A DNA stretch of 64,000 bases from the NCBI RefSeq assembly GCF_001274945.1, contig NZ_LILB01000001.1, positions 1,874,691 to 1,938,690 on the forward strand. Direction: 5' to 3'. Each line of letters begins with the position of its first letter. The stretch's first letter is position 1. The position numbers and the translations under genes were made by a program. Source of the DNA: Viridibacillus arvi. Lineage in GTDB: Bacteria; Bacillota; Bacilli; Bacillales_A; Planococcaceae. This document shows, piece by piece, positions 8,803 to 18,256 of this stretch. The notes beneath the pieces were generated by a model. It had not been told where the DNA came from, did not search any database, and saw only the letters and a list, made by a program, of their open reading frames with translations.

Positions 8803-9827
8803 TGATCCATATCCTTTTCCTCAATCTTTGTATCCCAATTCGTACGATGAAATGATGTTGTTTGCACGGTATTTAATATCGACTGTGCAGCTTTAAACTG
8901 CATATGCTTCATAGGAGATGGGTTCTTTTTTAAATGTGAAAACCATTCTGGGAATTTGCGTTTATCGATAAACTGAACACCATATGCAGAACCTGGATAG
9001 TCGATATAGCCATTACGTGATAAGACGATCTTATGGATTGGTATATCAATTTGGTCATTTGTAAACAATTGTTTCAATATAGATTCCATACGATTTAAAC
9101 TAATTAATGGACTTAACACTTTTTTGTCTGATGTACCTACTTTTTTCAACCAAAAGCGATCTCCACTACCGATAAATGAAGCTCGTTCTTCCTCTTCAAG
9201 AACTTGAATACATAGACAACTTGTTGGTGTTAATAAAATAACCCCCATCTCAATAGGTGCTTTTTTCAATTGTAGAATAGGATAGTAGAACAACAAATAA
9301 CTATCTGGAAGGTTTTGAGTCAATGTTCGTAATAACGAATCACGTTGATACCTTGGTTCAACATATGATTTTTCTCTTAAAGTTGAACTAGCCCATTTTA
9401 ATTGAAAGTGAAATAGCTGATCAACATACATTCGTTTTAATTCTTCAGCCGTTTGTGGTCGATAAAGTATATTTGGTTCAAAATCCAAAGTCATTATTTC
9501 CTCAGGCATGTCTTCCTCATCTGTTACGCTATGACTTAGACTAGATTCATCTAGTAATTCGTCATTTTGCTCAAGCTCATCTTGCTCAAAAGCTTCATCT
9601 TTCTTTTTAAGAGAGAAAGAGAATACCTTTTTAAAAAACGGATTACGTTGCTTTTTTTCTAATTCTTCAGACTCATGCTCCCATTGCTCTATTTCAGCTC
9701 CAGTTTCCCATTCCTTTTTCATACGTTCCCATTGAATCTGTTTTAATCGTACAAATTGCGATGGATAGCGTTTTAAATTAATTTGATAGCGTGAAATATA
9801 ATCTTGTAGCTTAACTAATTGTGCCAT
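8799..9827 (-). CDS. NERD-like protein, YtlQ type
   Basis: A 342-residue protein with a highly charged N-terminal half. Residues about 30-110 are rich in E, K and D and may form a coiled coil plus a disordered segment. The C-terminal half shows a nuclease-related (NERD-like) alternation of strands, including MGVILLTPTSCLCIQV and HKIVLSRNGYIDY. The adjacent ytlR suggests the B. subtilis ytlR-ytlQ pair, where the partner is also of unknown function. Catalytic residues of the nuclease fold cannot be assigned confidently. The ATG has AAGGGACG upstream. Translation is coupled to ytlR. Confidence 0.6.
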   Translation of the reverse strand: MAQLVKLQDYISRYQINLKRYPSQFVRLKQIQWERMKKEWETGAEIEQWEHESEELEKKQRNPFFKKVFSFSLKKKDEAFEQDELEQNDELLDESSLSHSVTDEEDMPEEIMTLDFEPNILYRPQTAEELKRMYVDQLFHFQLKWASSTLREKSYVEPRYQRDSLLRTLTQNLPDSYLLFYYPILQLKKAPIEMGVILLTPTSCLCIQVLEEEERASFIGSGDRFWLKKVGTSDKKVLSPLISLNRMESILKQLFTNDQIDIPIHKIVLSRNGYIDYPGSAYGVQFIDKRKFPEWFSHLKKNPSPMKHMQFKAAQSILNTVQTTSFHRTNWDTKIEEKDMDQ

Positions 9828-9913
9828 TTTATAAGCGTCCCTTCTAAAATAAATTCGTTCAAAAGTAGGGTTATTTCTACTGCTTTATCTACCCATTCTA
9901 CATGACGTAATGA

Positions 9914-9950
9914 AAAAAAAATAGAGAAGGCGTTGATTTCGCCCCCTCTA
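9914..9950 (-). terminator. Terminator after dat
   Basis: Arms AGAGGGGGCG and CGCCTTCTCT with an AT-rich loop are followed on the minus strand by nine T, about 20 bases past the dat stop. Confidence 0.85.
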
Positions 9951-9968
9951 TCTCTATATTTTGTAAAA

Positions 9969-10820
9969 TTATAAGGACCCTAACTGCTGTACACGTGCAT
10001 CAAAAGCAGCTTGTAATTTTCTAGTCCATTCACCTGGTTTTCCATTACCTATAATGTTGTCATCAATTTGAATAATAGGCGTAATTTCAGAACTTGTTGA
10101 AGACATAAAGAATTCATCCATGTCTATTGCTTGGCCTGTTGTGAATGCTTCTTCTATAAAAGGTAAACCAATTTCTTCACAAAGAGACATTATAACTCTT
10201 CTTGTAATCCCATTTAGGATTAAATTGTTAGTTGGATGTGTATAAAGTACACCATCTTTTATACCATACATATTTGAAGAAGAACCTTCAGTTACAATTT
10301 CACCACGATGTTGGATTGCTTCATAGCAACCTGCTTGTTGTGCAGCTTCTTTTGCTAACACATTCCCAAGTAAGTTTAAACTTTTAATATCACAACGTAA
10401 CCAACGAATATCTTCTACAAATTTAGCTTTTACACCCTTTTCATACTTCTCAATTGAACGCTCACCTTTCATTGTATAAGCGATGAAGACTGGTTCAGGC
10501 GTAGGCGTTGGGAATGCATGAGCACGAGGTGAAGAACCACGAGTAATTTGAAAATAGACATAGCCATTAACAATTTCGTTGGCTTCAATCAAATCATAGA
10601 CCATTTTATGAAGTACATCTTTTGTATACGGAATTACTATATTAATTTTTTCAGCACTTTCATAAAAACGGTCAATATGCTCAGTTACTGTGAACATTGA
10701 GCCATTATAAATTTTTATCACTTCATAGACGCCATCACCAAATTGATAGCCACGGTCTTCTATAGAAAGTTTGATTTCTTCCTCTTTTACCAAACGATCA
10801 TTCCAAAGCATTGTTGTCAT
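9969..10820 (-). CDS. dat: D-amino-acid transaminase
   Basis: A 283-residue fold-type IV PLP aminotransferase. It converts D-alanine plus 2-oxoglutarate to pyruvate and D-glutamate, supplying D-glutamate for peptidoglycan. The PLP lysine is in RCDIKSLNLLGNVL (Lys146). Other family features are the N-terminal EDRGYQFGDGVYEVIK, the EGSSSN phosphate-binding segment and SSTSSEITPI near the end. Length equals Bacillus D-amino-acid transaminase. The ribosome site GAGGAG is eight bases before the ATG. Branched-chain transaminases share the fold but differ in these motifs. Confidence 0.93.
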   Translation of the reverse strand: MTTMLWNDRLVKEEEIKLSIEDRGYQFGDGVYEVIKIYNGSMFTVTEHIDRFYESAEKINIVIPYTKDVLHKMVYDLIEANEIVNGYVYFQITRGSSPRAHAFPTPTPEPVFIAYTMKGERSIEKYEKGVKAKFVEDIRWLRCDIKSLNLLGNVLAKEAAQQAGCYEAIQHRGEIVTEGSSSNMYGIKDGVLYTHPTNNLILNGITRRVIMSLCEEIGLPFIEEAFTTGQAIDMDEFFMSSTSSEITPIIQIDDNIIGNGKPGEWTRKLQAAFDARVQQLGSL

Positions 10821-10892
10821 TCAAGCATCTCCTCAAGTTGTTTCTACACTAATTTTACTCTTAGTTATCTGCATCATTTTTATCACAATCAC

Positions 10893-10933
10893 AAAAAAAG
10901 CGCAATGAGTAAATATACTTCATTGCACTTTTA
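10893..10933 (-). terminator. Terminator after the beta-helix gene
   Basis: Arms AAAAGTGCAATGA and TCATTGCGCTTTTT (one mismatch) are followed on the minus strand by a T run, 24 bases past the stop. Confidence 0.9.
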
Positions 10934-10956
10934 GGGATGAAATTTAATTAGAGGTA

Positions 10957-12171
10957 TTATTTTTTTAGATATACTTTTTCTGGTTTTAAGTAATTTTTAA
11001 ACTCTTCATTAGATATTCGGATAAAATCTTCTTTCATGTTCTGTCCATTGTTCATAGCTAATGCTTTTTTATTCGCTTCACTTAAATCATTGAAAATAGT
11101 TTCATATTCTTCCCCTGGTCCATTATTCTGCCAAACAATAAATTGCATCGCACGGCTTACGTTAGTAAACACGTTATTTTGGAAAGTAGGATTCACCGCA
11201 CCACTTGCTAAAATACCACGTAAATTACCTTCATTTACATTTGTAATTGTATTATTTTCAATAACTGAGTTTGACCAATTCATCACACGAATTGCATCTG
11301 AACGTGTATTGGAAATTTCATTGTTTCGAATAATAATGCGATCATGGTATTTTCCGCCTGAATACTTATGTGTGCCCACTGCTCGGTCAAGTAGATTAAA
11401 TTTATTGTTTTCTATAACTACATTGAAATTTGGTTGTGCGTCAAATTTACTCCAAATTTGGCTCCAACCGCTTGTTTTTGCATCTGGTGTATCAATGTTG
11501 ATGGCTTCTTTATTATAGCCCATATAGTTTCTAGAGCCGTCAAATGTACAGTTTTTCACAACTACGTTTTTTGAAGCATCCATCTCAATAAAATGTCCTG
11601 AGTACATATTTAAAAATGTAATATTATCTACAACTATATTTTGGTTATGTCCCATAATAATGGAGATAGCAGAAAGATCATAATCCATATCAATCGTTAC
11701 TTCTCCACGGCCGATTAAGGAAATATTTTTTTCCCCTTTAAATTTTCCAAATGCATCATCTTCTTTTGCTTTAGAAGGTCTCACAAATTGGAATATTGAC
11801 TTGGCTGGTTTCATGCTAGAACCCGTATCTGTTCCCTTTATTATTCTAACACCATCTTCAAATTCAATCGTTACATTAGATGGTACATAAAGTGCATTTG
11901 TAACTGTATATGTACCTTCATTCAAAATCAGTGTTCCGCCACCCGTACTTTCTAGTTTTTCTAGATATGAACGTAACATATAATATTGCATCGTTTCACT
12001 AGTAAATGTGGAATAGGTCATATAATTTTCATTGATGGGATCTGATAAAGGAGTAACTGTGTATACAGGCTTATCCTCTGCATTTGCTGATTCTGTAGAT
12101 ATGTATAATAGTAGACTGAAAAATAGAAATGTTGCTCCAAATAAAATACTTATTCTCTTAACATTAAGCAT
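10957..12171 (-). CDS. Secreted right-handed beta-helix protein
   Basis: A 404-residue protein with a Sec signal peptide (hydrophobic residues 8-25, probable cleavage after SANA near residue 31). The mature part is a parallel beta-helix of the pectate-lyase/glycosyl-hydrolase 28 superfamily. It has repeated N-rich turns such as VVVKNCTF, VVIENNKF, IIIRNNEIS and SVIENNTI between about residues 165 and 320. An N-terminal segment GGGTLILNEGTYTV is typical of pectate-lyase-3-like proteins. The substrate is probably a polysaccharide, but I cannot identify catalytic acids. There is no LPXTG or SLH anchor, so it is likely secreted free. It stands alone as a single-gene unit with its own terminator. 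Confidence 0.75.
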   Translation of the reverse strand: MLNVKRISILFGATFLFFSLLLYISTESANAEDKPVYTVTPLSDPINENYMTYSTFTSETMQYYMLRSYLEKLESTGGGTLILNEGTYTVTNALYVPSNVTIEFEDGVRIIKGTDTGSSMKPAKSIFQFVRPSKAKEDDAFGKFKGEKNISLIGRGEVTIDMDYDLSAISIIMGHNQNIVVDNITFLNMYSGHFIEMDASKNVVVKNCTFDGSRNYMGYNKEAINIDTPDAKTSGWSQIWSKFDAQPNFNVVIENNKFNLLDRAVGTHKYSGGKYHDRIIIRNNEISNTRSDAIRVMNWSNSVIENNTITNVNEGNLRGILASGAVNPTFQNNVFTNVSRAMQFIVWQNNGPGEEYETIFNDLSEANKKALAMNNGQNMKEDFIRISNEEFKNYLKPEKVYLKK

Positions 12172-12204
12172 TGATCTAAAATCTCCTTTATGTTGAGTAT
12201 AATA

Positions 12205-12247
12205 TTTAATAAACCCCCATCCAAATATTAGAAAGGGGGTTAATATT
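12205..12247 (-). terminator. Possible terminator after pepV
   Basis: Arms AACCCCC (12210-12217 region) and GGGGGTT enclose an A-rich loop and are extended by AATATT on both sides. The T tract on the minus strand is short and broken (TTTATTAAAT), so termination strength is uncertain. Confidence 0.5.
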
Positions 12248-12285
12248 TAGTGTACTATACTTTTCCATTTCAAAAAAGGTAAATC

Positions 12286-13677
12286 TTACTTAGTTGCAAG
12301 TTCGACAATGGCATCTGCATAAATAGCAGCGGCCTTCACTAAGTTTTCAACTACCACAAACTCATCTGCCTGGTGCGCGATATCAGGCTCACCTGGGAAT
12401 AGCATACCAAAAGCTACACCTGTTTTTAATTCACGTGCGTAAGTACCACCACCAATTGATAATAACTCGGCTTTTTCCCCAGTATTACGCTCATAAACTT
12501 TAACTAGTTTCTGGATTAACTCTTCTTTTTCATCTACATAATGAGGAGCTGAGTTTTCTGCTATATCTAATGCAAAGCCATTTTTGGCAAGCTGTTGTTG
12601 AGCTGCAGTTATTTTTTCATCATATGGATATGTGACAGAATAGCGCAAACTTACTTGCACTTCTCCACCTTTCCCTGATTCGAATGATACTACCCCTGCG
12701 TTAAGTGTAGTATCTCCAGACATATCATCATGAAAATTAAGTCCTAGAGCATGACCACGTGTTTCTTCACCAAATGCAGTTACTAAAAACTGTACAAATT
12801 CTTTTGAACCTGTAGTGGTTAATTGTGTATTCAAGAATGCTGCTAATTTTACCGCTGCATTCACACCAGCATTTGGCTCCATTGCGTGAGCAGATTTCCC
12901 CTTAATAGAAACAATAAACACTTCAGATACCTTTTCAATCGCTCCTTGTAAGCTCTCTTGTTGCAAATATGTTTGAAATGCTGCTTCAAAATCAGCAGAT
13001 ACATTTTGAATTTCAGCTGTTGCATTATCAGGTACCATATTCGTACGATGACCTGCTTTGAAAGAAATTAATTGTTCGTTTTCAGCTATTTTTTGCTGTT
13101 GGCTAAATACTAATACAGCTATTCCTTTTTCAGCATTAATAATTGGAAAATCAGCATCTGGGGCAAATCCTAAAGTAGGCATTTCTTCTTTTTCAAAATA
13201 TCGAGTTACACAACGGAATCCAGTTTCTTCATCAGAGCCGATAATTAATCGTACCCGACGATCTAGTTGAATCCCTGCATCCTTCACCATTTTCATAGCG
13301 AGCCAAGCAGCCATTGTTGGACCTTTGTCATCAATTGACCCTCGTCCAAATAATTTGCCGTCCTCTACAACACCACCAAACGGAGGATGTTGCCAATCAC
13401 TCCCTGCAGGTACTACATCAACATGACAAAGGATTCCGACTAGTTCTTCACCTTGTCCCATTTCAATATGCCCTGCCATATTATCGATATTCTTTGTCGT
13501 CAACCCTTGCTCTTCACCTTTTTGTAATAGCCATTTCATCGCTTTTAATGGACCTTCACCAAAAGGTGTTTCTGATGTGATTGTTGTTTCATCTAAAACA
13601 CTTTCTATTTGTACTAATTCCTGCAATTCTTTAATCAATTCATCTTGTCTTTCTTGAGCTTGTTTTAACCAATTCAA
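12286..13677 (-). CDS. pepV: Dipeptidase PepV (M20 family)
   Basis: A 463-residue M20 metallopeptidase that cleaves dipeptides in the cytoplasm, with the usual length of Bacillus and Lactobacillus PepV. Zinc-site motifs visible are GILCHVDVVPAG (His), GRGSIDDKGP (bridging Asp), IIGSDEETGFRC (catalytic and metal Glu), APDADFPIINAEKG (Asp) and the C-terminal GGGTYARELK with the late His in DIAHQADE. The insertion (lid) domain occupies roughly residues 190-380. The start is TTG at 13675-13677, preceded by AAGGAGG with normal spacing. Confidence 0.93.
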   Translation of the reverse strand: MNWLKQAQERQDELIKELQELVQIESVLDETTITSETPFGEGPLKAMKWLLQKGEEQGLTTKNIDNMAGHIEMGQGEELVGILCHVDVVPAGSDWQHPPFGGVVEDGKLFGRGSIDDKGPTMAAWLAMKMVKDAGIQLDRRVRLIIGSDEETGFRCVTRYFEKEEMPTLGFAPDADFPIINAEKGIAVLVFSQQQKIAENEQLISFKAGHRTNMVPDNATAEIQNVSADFEAAFQTYLQQESLQGAIEKVSEVFIVSIKGKSAHAMEPNAGVNAAVKLAAFLNTQLTTTGSKEFVQFLVTAFGEETRGHALGLNFHDDMSGDTTLNAGVVSFESGKGGEVQVSLRYSVTYPYDEKITAAQQQLAKNGFALDIAENSAPHYVDEKEELIQKLVKVYERNTGEKAELLSIGGGTYARELKTGVAFGMLFPGEPDIAHQADEFVVVENLVKAAAIYADAIVELATK

Positions 13678-13848
13678 ATTTGTTCCTCCTTACACTTTTT
13701 CATAAATCCATTTTACACGGTTACTTACTTTGAAGATAGAAATAACATAGACTTAGGTAAAACACGAACATTTTACCATTTTAACCATAAAATAATTCGT
13801 AAATGACCATAAACATACTGTTGCAACTTTGTAAATTCAAACAAAATG

Positions 13849-13902
13849 TTGGAAAAGTATAAGATTTTTCGTTATAATCGAATTGTCAGACAATCATATT
13901 CT
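13849..13902 (+). promoter_or_regulatory. Promoter and dyad upstream of ytzE
   Basis: A sigma-A type promoter TTGGAA (13849-13854), an 18-bp spacer and TATAAT (13873-13878). Just downstream, arms GTCAGA and TCTGAC frame nine bases. The dyad sits at the expected transcript start, where a repressor such as YtzE itself could bind; this last point is inference. Confidence 0.6.
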
Positions 13903-13955
13903 GACGATCAACTAAGAGAAGGGGATGTCTAAGGCAAAAGAAAAAAAGGCCTGAA

Positions 13956-14039
13956 ATGCCTCGCATATATTATCGTCCGCTAGTCTTTGCCATGAGAAAT
14001 AAGATGAAGGAGTGGTTCAACTTTGAAACCAACTACTGA
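13956..14039 (+). CDS. Possible 27-residue small ORF overlapping the ytzE start
   Basis: An ATG at 13956 opens 27 codons (MPRIYYRPLVFAMRNK...) and stops with TGA at 14037-14039, in another frame from ytzE, whose TTG start is at 14023. It is preceded by AAAAGG at about six bases. It may be a leader peptide that couples translation into ytzE, or a chance frame. No homologue is recognised. Confidence 0.25.
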   Translation: MPRIYYRPLVFAMRNKMKEWFNFETNY

Positions 14040-14244
14040 TCGGATGCTCAATCGTATTAAAGATGTGTATATGTACATTCTTAGCAATGGGACTGTAACT
14101 ACACAAGATTTAGTCGATGAATTCGGCATTACTCCTCGCACCATTCAAAGAGATTTGAATGTGTTAGCCTTTAATGACTTGGTGGAAAGCCCAAGTCGAG
14201 GTAACTGGACAACGACGCGTAAAAAAGTGAAAATGACATCATAG
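14023..14244 (+). CDS. ytzE: DeoR-type HTH regulator YtzE
   Basis: A 73-residue protein that is only a DNA-binding domain: DeoR-family winged helix with TTQDLVDEFGITPRTIQRDLNVL (helix-turn-helix, about residues 25-47). The sugar-sensing C-terminal domain of normal DeoR proteins is absent, as in B. subtilis YtzE. It is therefore a small, full-length protein and not a truncated gene. The start is TTG with AAGGAG about nine bases upstream; no in-frame ATG fits. It lies beside ytgP as in B. subtilis. Targets are unknown. Confidence 0.85.
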   Translation: MKPTTDRMLNRIKDVYMYILSNGTVTTQDLVDEFGITPRTIQRDLNVLAFNDLVESPSRGNWTTTRKKVKMTS

Positions 14245-14369
14245 AACCATTCGACGAGTTAGATCTCACGCTTTTCGTTGAACAAGACGTTAACATTTGC
14301 CTTTATTAAGATTTATCATGCTGATTGCAAAAACGTCTTTTCAAAACTACTTTTAATTTTATTACATGT

Positions 14370-14412
14370 AAAAAAAGAATGACCATGCTGCGTCGCTTGG
14401 TCATTCTTTTTG
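14370..14412. terminator. Bidirectional terminator between ytzE and the pseudouridine synthase gene
   Basis: Arms AAGAATGACCA and TGGTCATTCTT with A and T runs on both sides. It can serve ytzE (plus) and the rsuA-like gene (minus), which converge here. Confidence 0.9.
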
Positions 14413-14414
14413 TT

Positions 14415-15122
14415 TTAGGATTTTAAGCTATTTAATTCTTCCTCAGTTAACTCGCGGTATTCACCAAGTTCTAATTGCTCATCTAATTGTAATGACCCCA
14501 TTGATAAACGTTTTAAATAAGTCACCTTTTTCCCAACTGATTCAAACATACGCTTCACCTGATGGAATTTCCCTTCTGAAATCGTTAATTCAATTTCAGA
14601 TGTAGGACCAGCATTTAAAATAACTAGTTCACCAGGCTTTGTCATATAGCCATCTTCTAACATTACCCCTCTAGAAAATGCTTCAATATCAGCTTCTGTT
14701 ACTTCACCATCGATTTTAGCATAATACACTTTCGGTACATGCTTTTTCGGGGACAATAAGTTATGTGTCAATCCTCCGTCATTTGTGATCAACAGTAAAC
14801 CTTCTGTATCTTTATCTAAACGTCCTACAGGGAACGGCTCAAAATGTGCATGAAAAGGGTCTAGTAAATCGATAACCGTCTGATCATGCAAATCTTCTGT
14901 TGCTGAAATAACACCCGGTGGCTTGTGCATCATTAAATAAATGAATTCTTGATAATGCACACGCTCTCCAAGTACTGACACATTTTGTTTTACAGGGTCT
15001 ACATGTTTTGATACATCTTTTGCTACTTCGCCATCAACAGTTACTGCTTTCATTTTCAGTAACTGTTTAACTTCTTTACGCGAACCGTAGCCCATATTTG
15101 ATAGTAATTTATCTAAGCGCAT
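14415..15122 (-). CDS. 16S rRNA pseudouridine synthase, RsuA family
   Basis: A 235-residue RsuA/RluB-type enzyme. An N-terminal S4 RNA-binding domain (MRLDKLLSNMGYGSRKEVKQLL, residues 1-60) is followed by the catalytic domain with PVGRLDKDTEGLLLITNDG, where Asp is the catalytic residue (about residue 104), and the late KVTYLKRLSMGSL motif. It isomerises a uridine in rRNA, probably in 16S. In B. subtilis the gene beside ytgP and ytzE (ytzG) is the equivalent. It ends ten bases from ytgP, forming a pair with it. Confidence 0.9.
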   Translation of the reverse strand: MRLDKLLSNMGYGSRKEVKQLLKMKAVTVDGEVAKDVSKHVDPVKQNVSVLGERVHYQEFIYLMMHKPPGVISATEDLHDQTVIDLLDPFHAHFEPFPVGRLDKDTEGLLLITNDGGLTHNLLSPKKHVPKVYYAKIDGEVTEADIEAFSRGVMLEDGYMTKPGELVILNAGPTSEIELTISEGKFHQVKRMFESVGKKVTYLKRLSMGSLQLDEQLELGEYRELTEEELNSLKS

Positions 15123-15131
15123 TTTTTCCTC

Positions 15132-16739
15132 CTACATGCCAAGCTTGCGTGAAATTCTTGTAATTCGTTCTCCTAATAATTTTTGGGCTAAGCCAACTCT
15201 CAGAGAACAATATCCGTATACAACGACTCCTACAGTTGCACAAATCGTTAAGTATAGTAGTGCTTGCCATTTTGTTTCTGCCACACCCATTAACAATAAT
15301 AGTTTATGGACGATGATAACAGTAGCAGCCATTATGGCCGTTAAAATAGTTATTAAGATTGAACGTCTAATAACAACAAATGATTTGTAATTTAACGCTT
15401 TTTTCAGGACGACCATATTGATGGCGATTGATACTGTATAGCCAATCGCAGTCGCAATGATTGCACCTTTTGCTTGGAATGCTTCAATTAGTGGTATATT
15501 GACGATAAGTTTTACTAAAATCCCTGTTAATAAACTGAAGACAATCCACTTTTGATAATCGATTCCTTGTAATAAGGCTGCTGTCACTTGGAAAAAGGCA
15601 AATAAAATCGCTACTGGTGCATATGCTGCTAAAATACTTGCTCCCATTGCATCATTTGAATATAACAAATGATAAATATCTTTAGACAGTATCGAGATTC
15701 CAACTACAGCTGGTAAAGTGACAAATAATAAAATTTGATACGTTTTATCCATCGCTTGAATAAGCTGTGTATGCTCTCTGTTTGTAAAATATTTTGTAAT
15801 TGTTGGTACTAAAGCCATCGAAAAACCTGTTGCAAGCATGACTGGAATAATAACAATTTTATGCGTTGTAAAATTCAACATACTTAAATATAAATCCGTT
15901 ACACTCGATAAACCTATATTGCCCATCGCTGTATTAAATGTTAGCATATCAACTAACTGGAATAGAGGATTTGCTACCCCAACAAATACAAATGGAATGG
16001 AATAACGAATGACTTCGGAATAAATTTCTTTATACGATAACTTACCAGAAGAAACACTTTGAGAAAGCTTCAAATCAAACTCCGGTTTTAATCGTTTCCA
16101 ATAATAATAGAGAACAAATAATCCCCCAAGTGCTCCGATAAATGCTGAGAACACCGCAAATGACACAGCAGTCTCTGCTAAACCTCCAAATACTTTCACT
16201 ATTAAAAATGAACCTATTAATAGCGCAATAATACGTGCAATTTGCTCAATCAATTGGGAAATAGCAGTTGGTTTCATATGGTCATAACCTTGGAAAAAAC
16301 CACGAACTAAACTCATAAATGGTACGACAATAAGCGCGAAACTAACCCAGCGAATAACTGATGCTATTTGAGCAACAGAAAAAACTTGCTCTTCATCTTT
16401 AATAACTAAATGAGCAATCGGCGTTGCTAATAAATAAAGGACTAAAAAGGATAAAAAACCAGTGATTGTCATGATGAGTAATCCAGACTTCACAAGTTTT
16501 CGCCCTGACTCATAATCACCTATACTATTGTATTTCGATACAAATTTTGAAACTGCAATTGGTGCGCCTGAAATCGCCACCGACAGCATTATTGTATATG
16601 GAATGTAGGCATACGAATATAACGCAACATTTTCTTGCCCTATGATGGCGTAAAACGGGAATACGTAAACGAGGCCAAGTACTTTCGATAAAAACATGCC
16701 AATGGTCAAAATGGCAGTGCTTTTCATTAATGATGACAT
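15132..16739 (-). CDS. ytgP: Polysaccharide/lipid II flippase YtgP (MATE/MurJ-like)
   Basis: A 535-residue polytopic membrane protein with about 14 predicted membrane segments. It belongs to the SpoVB/YtgP branch of the MVF/PST flippases that move undecaprenyl-linked wall precursors across the membrane. The amino-terminal stretch MKSTAILTIGMFLSKVLGLVYVFPFY and the conserved RGFFQGYDHMKPTAISQL are strong YtgP signatures. Position between ytfP and ytzE agrees with B. subtilis ytgP, which is one of that species' lipid II flippase candidates. The ribosome site GGAAGGG precedes the ATG. Confidence 0.9.
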   Translation of the reverse strand: MSSLMKSTAILTIGMFLSKVLGLVYVFPFYAIIGQENVALYSYAYIPYTIMLSVAISGAPIAVSKFVSKYNSIGDYESGRKLVKSGLLIMTITGFLSFLVLYLLATPIAHLVIKDEEQVFSVAQIASVIRWVSFALIVVPFMSLVRGFFQGYDHMKPTAISQLIEQIARIIALLIGSFLIVKVFGGLAETAVSFAVFSAFIGALGGLFVLYYYWKRLKPEFDLKLSQSVSSGKLSYKEIYSEVIRYSIPFVFVGVANPLFQLVDMLTFNTAMGNIGLSSVTDLYLSMLNFTTHKIVIIPVMLATGFSMALVPTITKYFTNREHTQLIQAMDKTYQILLFVTLPAVVGISILSKDIYHLLYSNDAMGASILAAYAPVAILFAFFQVTAALLQGIDYQKWIVFSLLTGILVKLIVNIPLIEAFQAKGAIIATAIGYTVSIAINMVVLKKALNYKSFVVIRRSILITILTAIMAATVIIVHKLLLLMGVAETKWQALLYLTICATVGVVVYGYCSLRVGLAQKLLGERITRISRKLGM

Positions 16740-16864
16740 ACAACCCTTCCATTCTTCGTAAATCTAATGAACCTAAATGATAGTTTACAACTCAAAGAAC
16801 AATTACTCAAATAGTTTATTTAAATCATGTATAATAAATAAAAAAAGAAAGTGAGTTCACATAT

Positions 16865-18124
16865 ATGTATGACGTCATAATAATCGGTGGGGGTCCCTCG
16901 GGCCTAATGGCTGCAATCGCTGCTGGAACTGAAAGAAAGAAAGTATTACTGCTTGAAAAAGGAACAAAATTAGGTAAGAAATTGGCTATCTCAGGAGGCG
17001 GTCGCTGTAATGTCACAAATCGTCTACCTGTTGAAGAAATCGTCAAACATATTCCAGGAAATGGTCGATTCTTATATAGTCCGTTTACTGTTTATAACAA
17101 TGAAGATATCATTGCCTTTTTTGAAGGCTTAGGCGTCGCTCTAAAAGAAGAAGATCATGGACGTATGTTCCCTGTCTCCAATCGTGCACAAGACGTTGTA
17201 GACTCTATGATTAATGAATTACACCGCTTAAAAGTAGATGTTCGATTAAGTACAACCGTTAGTAAATTATTAATGGATGATGACAAAATTCTAGGTGTGC
17301 GTTTATCAAATGGCGAAGAAATACGTTCAAATGCCGTCGTAGTTGCAGTTGGTGGTAAAGCTGTACCACAAACAGGTTCTACAGGAGATGGCTATCCCTG
17401 GGCTGAGAAGGCCGGCCATACTGTAACAGATCTCTATCCAACTGAAGTACCCCTATTATCTAACGAAAACTTCATCCGCCTTCGCGAACTACAAGGATTA
17501 GCATTACGTGATGTAGCTGTTTCTGTCCTAAACAAAAAAGGTAAACCACTAGTAACACATCAAATGGACATGCTATTTACCCACTTTGGTTTAAGTGGAC
17601 CTGCCATTTTACGCTGTAGCCAATTCGTTGTAAAAGAAATGAAGAAAAACGGTGGTAACCCAGTAACTATTCGCATTCAATCATTAATGGATTACAACGA
17701 AGAATCTGCATTCCAAATGCTCTTTAAACTAGCAAAAGATGAGCCGAAAAAAGCATTAAAAAACGTGTGGAAAGGTATTGTACTTGAGCGATGGCTATTA
17801 TTTCTTCTAGAGCGTGCTGGCCTTGACGCACAATCGATTGGTGCTGACCTTGCTGCAGAGAAAACACGTTTATTTGCAAAAGAGTTGGTCGCATTTGAAA
17901 TGACTGTGAATGGTACACAACCATTAGAAAAAGCTTTCGTAACTGGTGGCGGAGTTTCAGTAAAAGAGATTGAGCCTAAAACAATGGCTTCTAAAAAGAA
18001 ACTCGGTCTTTATTTCTGTGGTGAAATTTTAGATGTCCACGGTTATACAGGTGGTTATAATATTACTTCTGCACTTGTAACTGGGCGAATTGCTGGTATG
18101 AGTGCTGCTCAATTTATGAACTAG
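16865..18124 (+). CDS. ytfP: FAD-dependent oxidoreductase YtfP (HI0933/BaiN family)
   Basis: A 419-residue flavoprotein. The Rossmann motif is [18 protein letters not shown] at residues 4-21, followed by the HI0933-family hallmark [14 protein letters not shown] near residue 45. The C-terminal FAD contact is [14 protein letters not shown]. The reaction is not known for bacillar members; relatives have been tied to reduction of unsaturated steroid or other ring substrates. It is divergent from ytgP with a shared promoter region (TATAAT at about 16829). Confidence 0.88.
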   Translation: MYDVIIIGGGPSGLMAAIAAGTERKKVLLLEKGTKLGKKLAISGGGRCNVTNRLPVEEIVKHIPGNGRFLYSPFTVYNNEDIIAFFEGLGVALKEEDHGRMFPVSNRAQDVVDSMINELHRLKVDVRLSTTVSKLLMDDDKILGVRLSNGEEIRSNAVVVAVGGKAVPQTGSTGDGYPWAEKAGHTVTDLYPTEVPLLSNENFIRLRELQGLALRDVAVSVLNKKGKPLVTHQMDMLFTHFGLSGPAILRCSQFVVKEMKKNGGNPVTIRIQSLMDYNEESAFQMLFKLAKDEPKKALKNVWKGIVLERWLLFLLERAGLDAQSIGADLAAEKTRLFAKELVAFEMTVNGTQPLEKAFVTGGGVSVKEIEPKTMASKKKLGLYFCGEILDVHGYTGGYNITSALVTGRIAGMSAAQFMN

Positions 18125-18155
18125 CTCCAATTTTTAATTCTTTCATTTCATTATT

Positions 18156-18196
18156 AAAGCCATTATTTCGAGTGAAATCGAAATAATGGCTTTTTA
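18156..18196 (+). terminator. Terminator after ytfP
   Basis: A 15-bp perfect stem (AAAGCCATTATTTCG with its complement) and TTTTT, 32 bases past the ytfP stop. The opposite side lacks a good T tract, so it would not fully terminate the minus-strand operon. Confidence 0.92.
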
Positions 18197-18256
18197 TGTT
18201 ATTTATAAAGATTTTTTATGAATTGCTTATATTATAGATAAAAATAAGTATCGACT

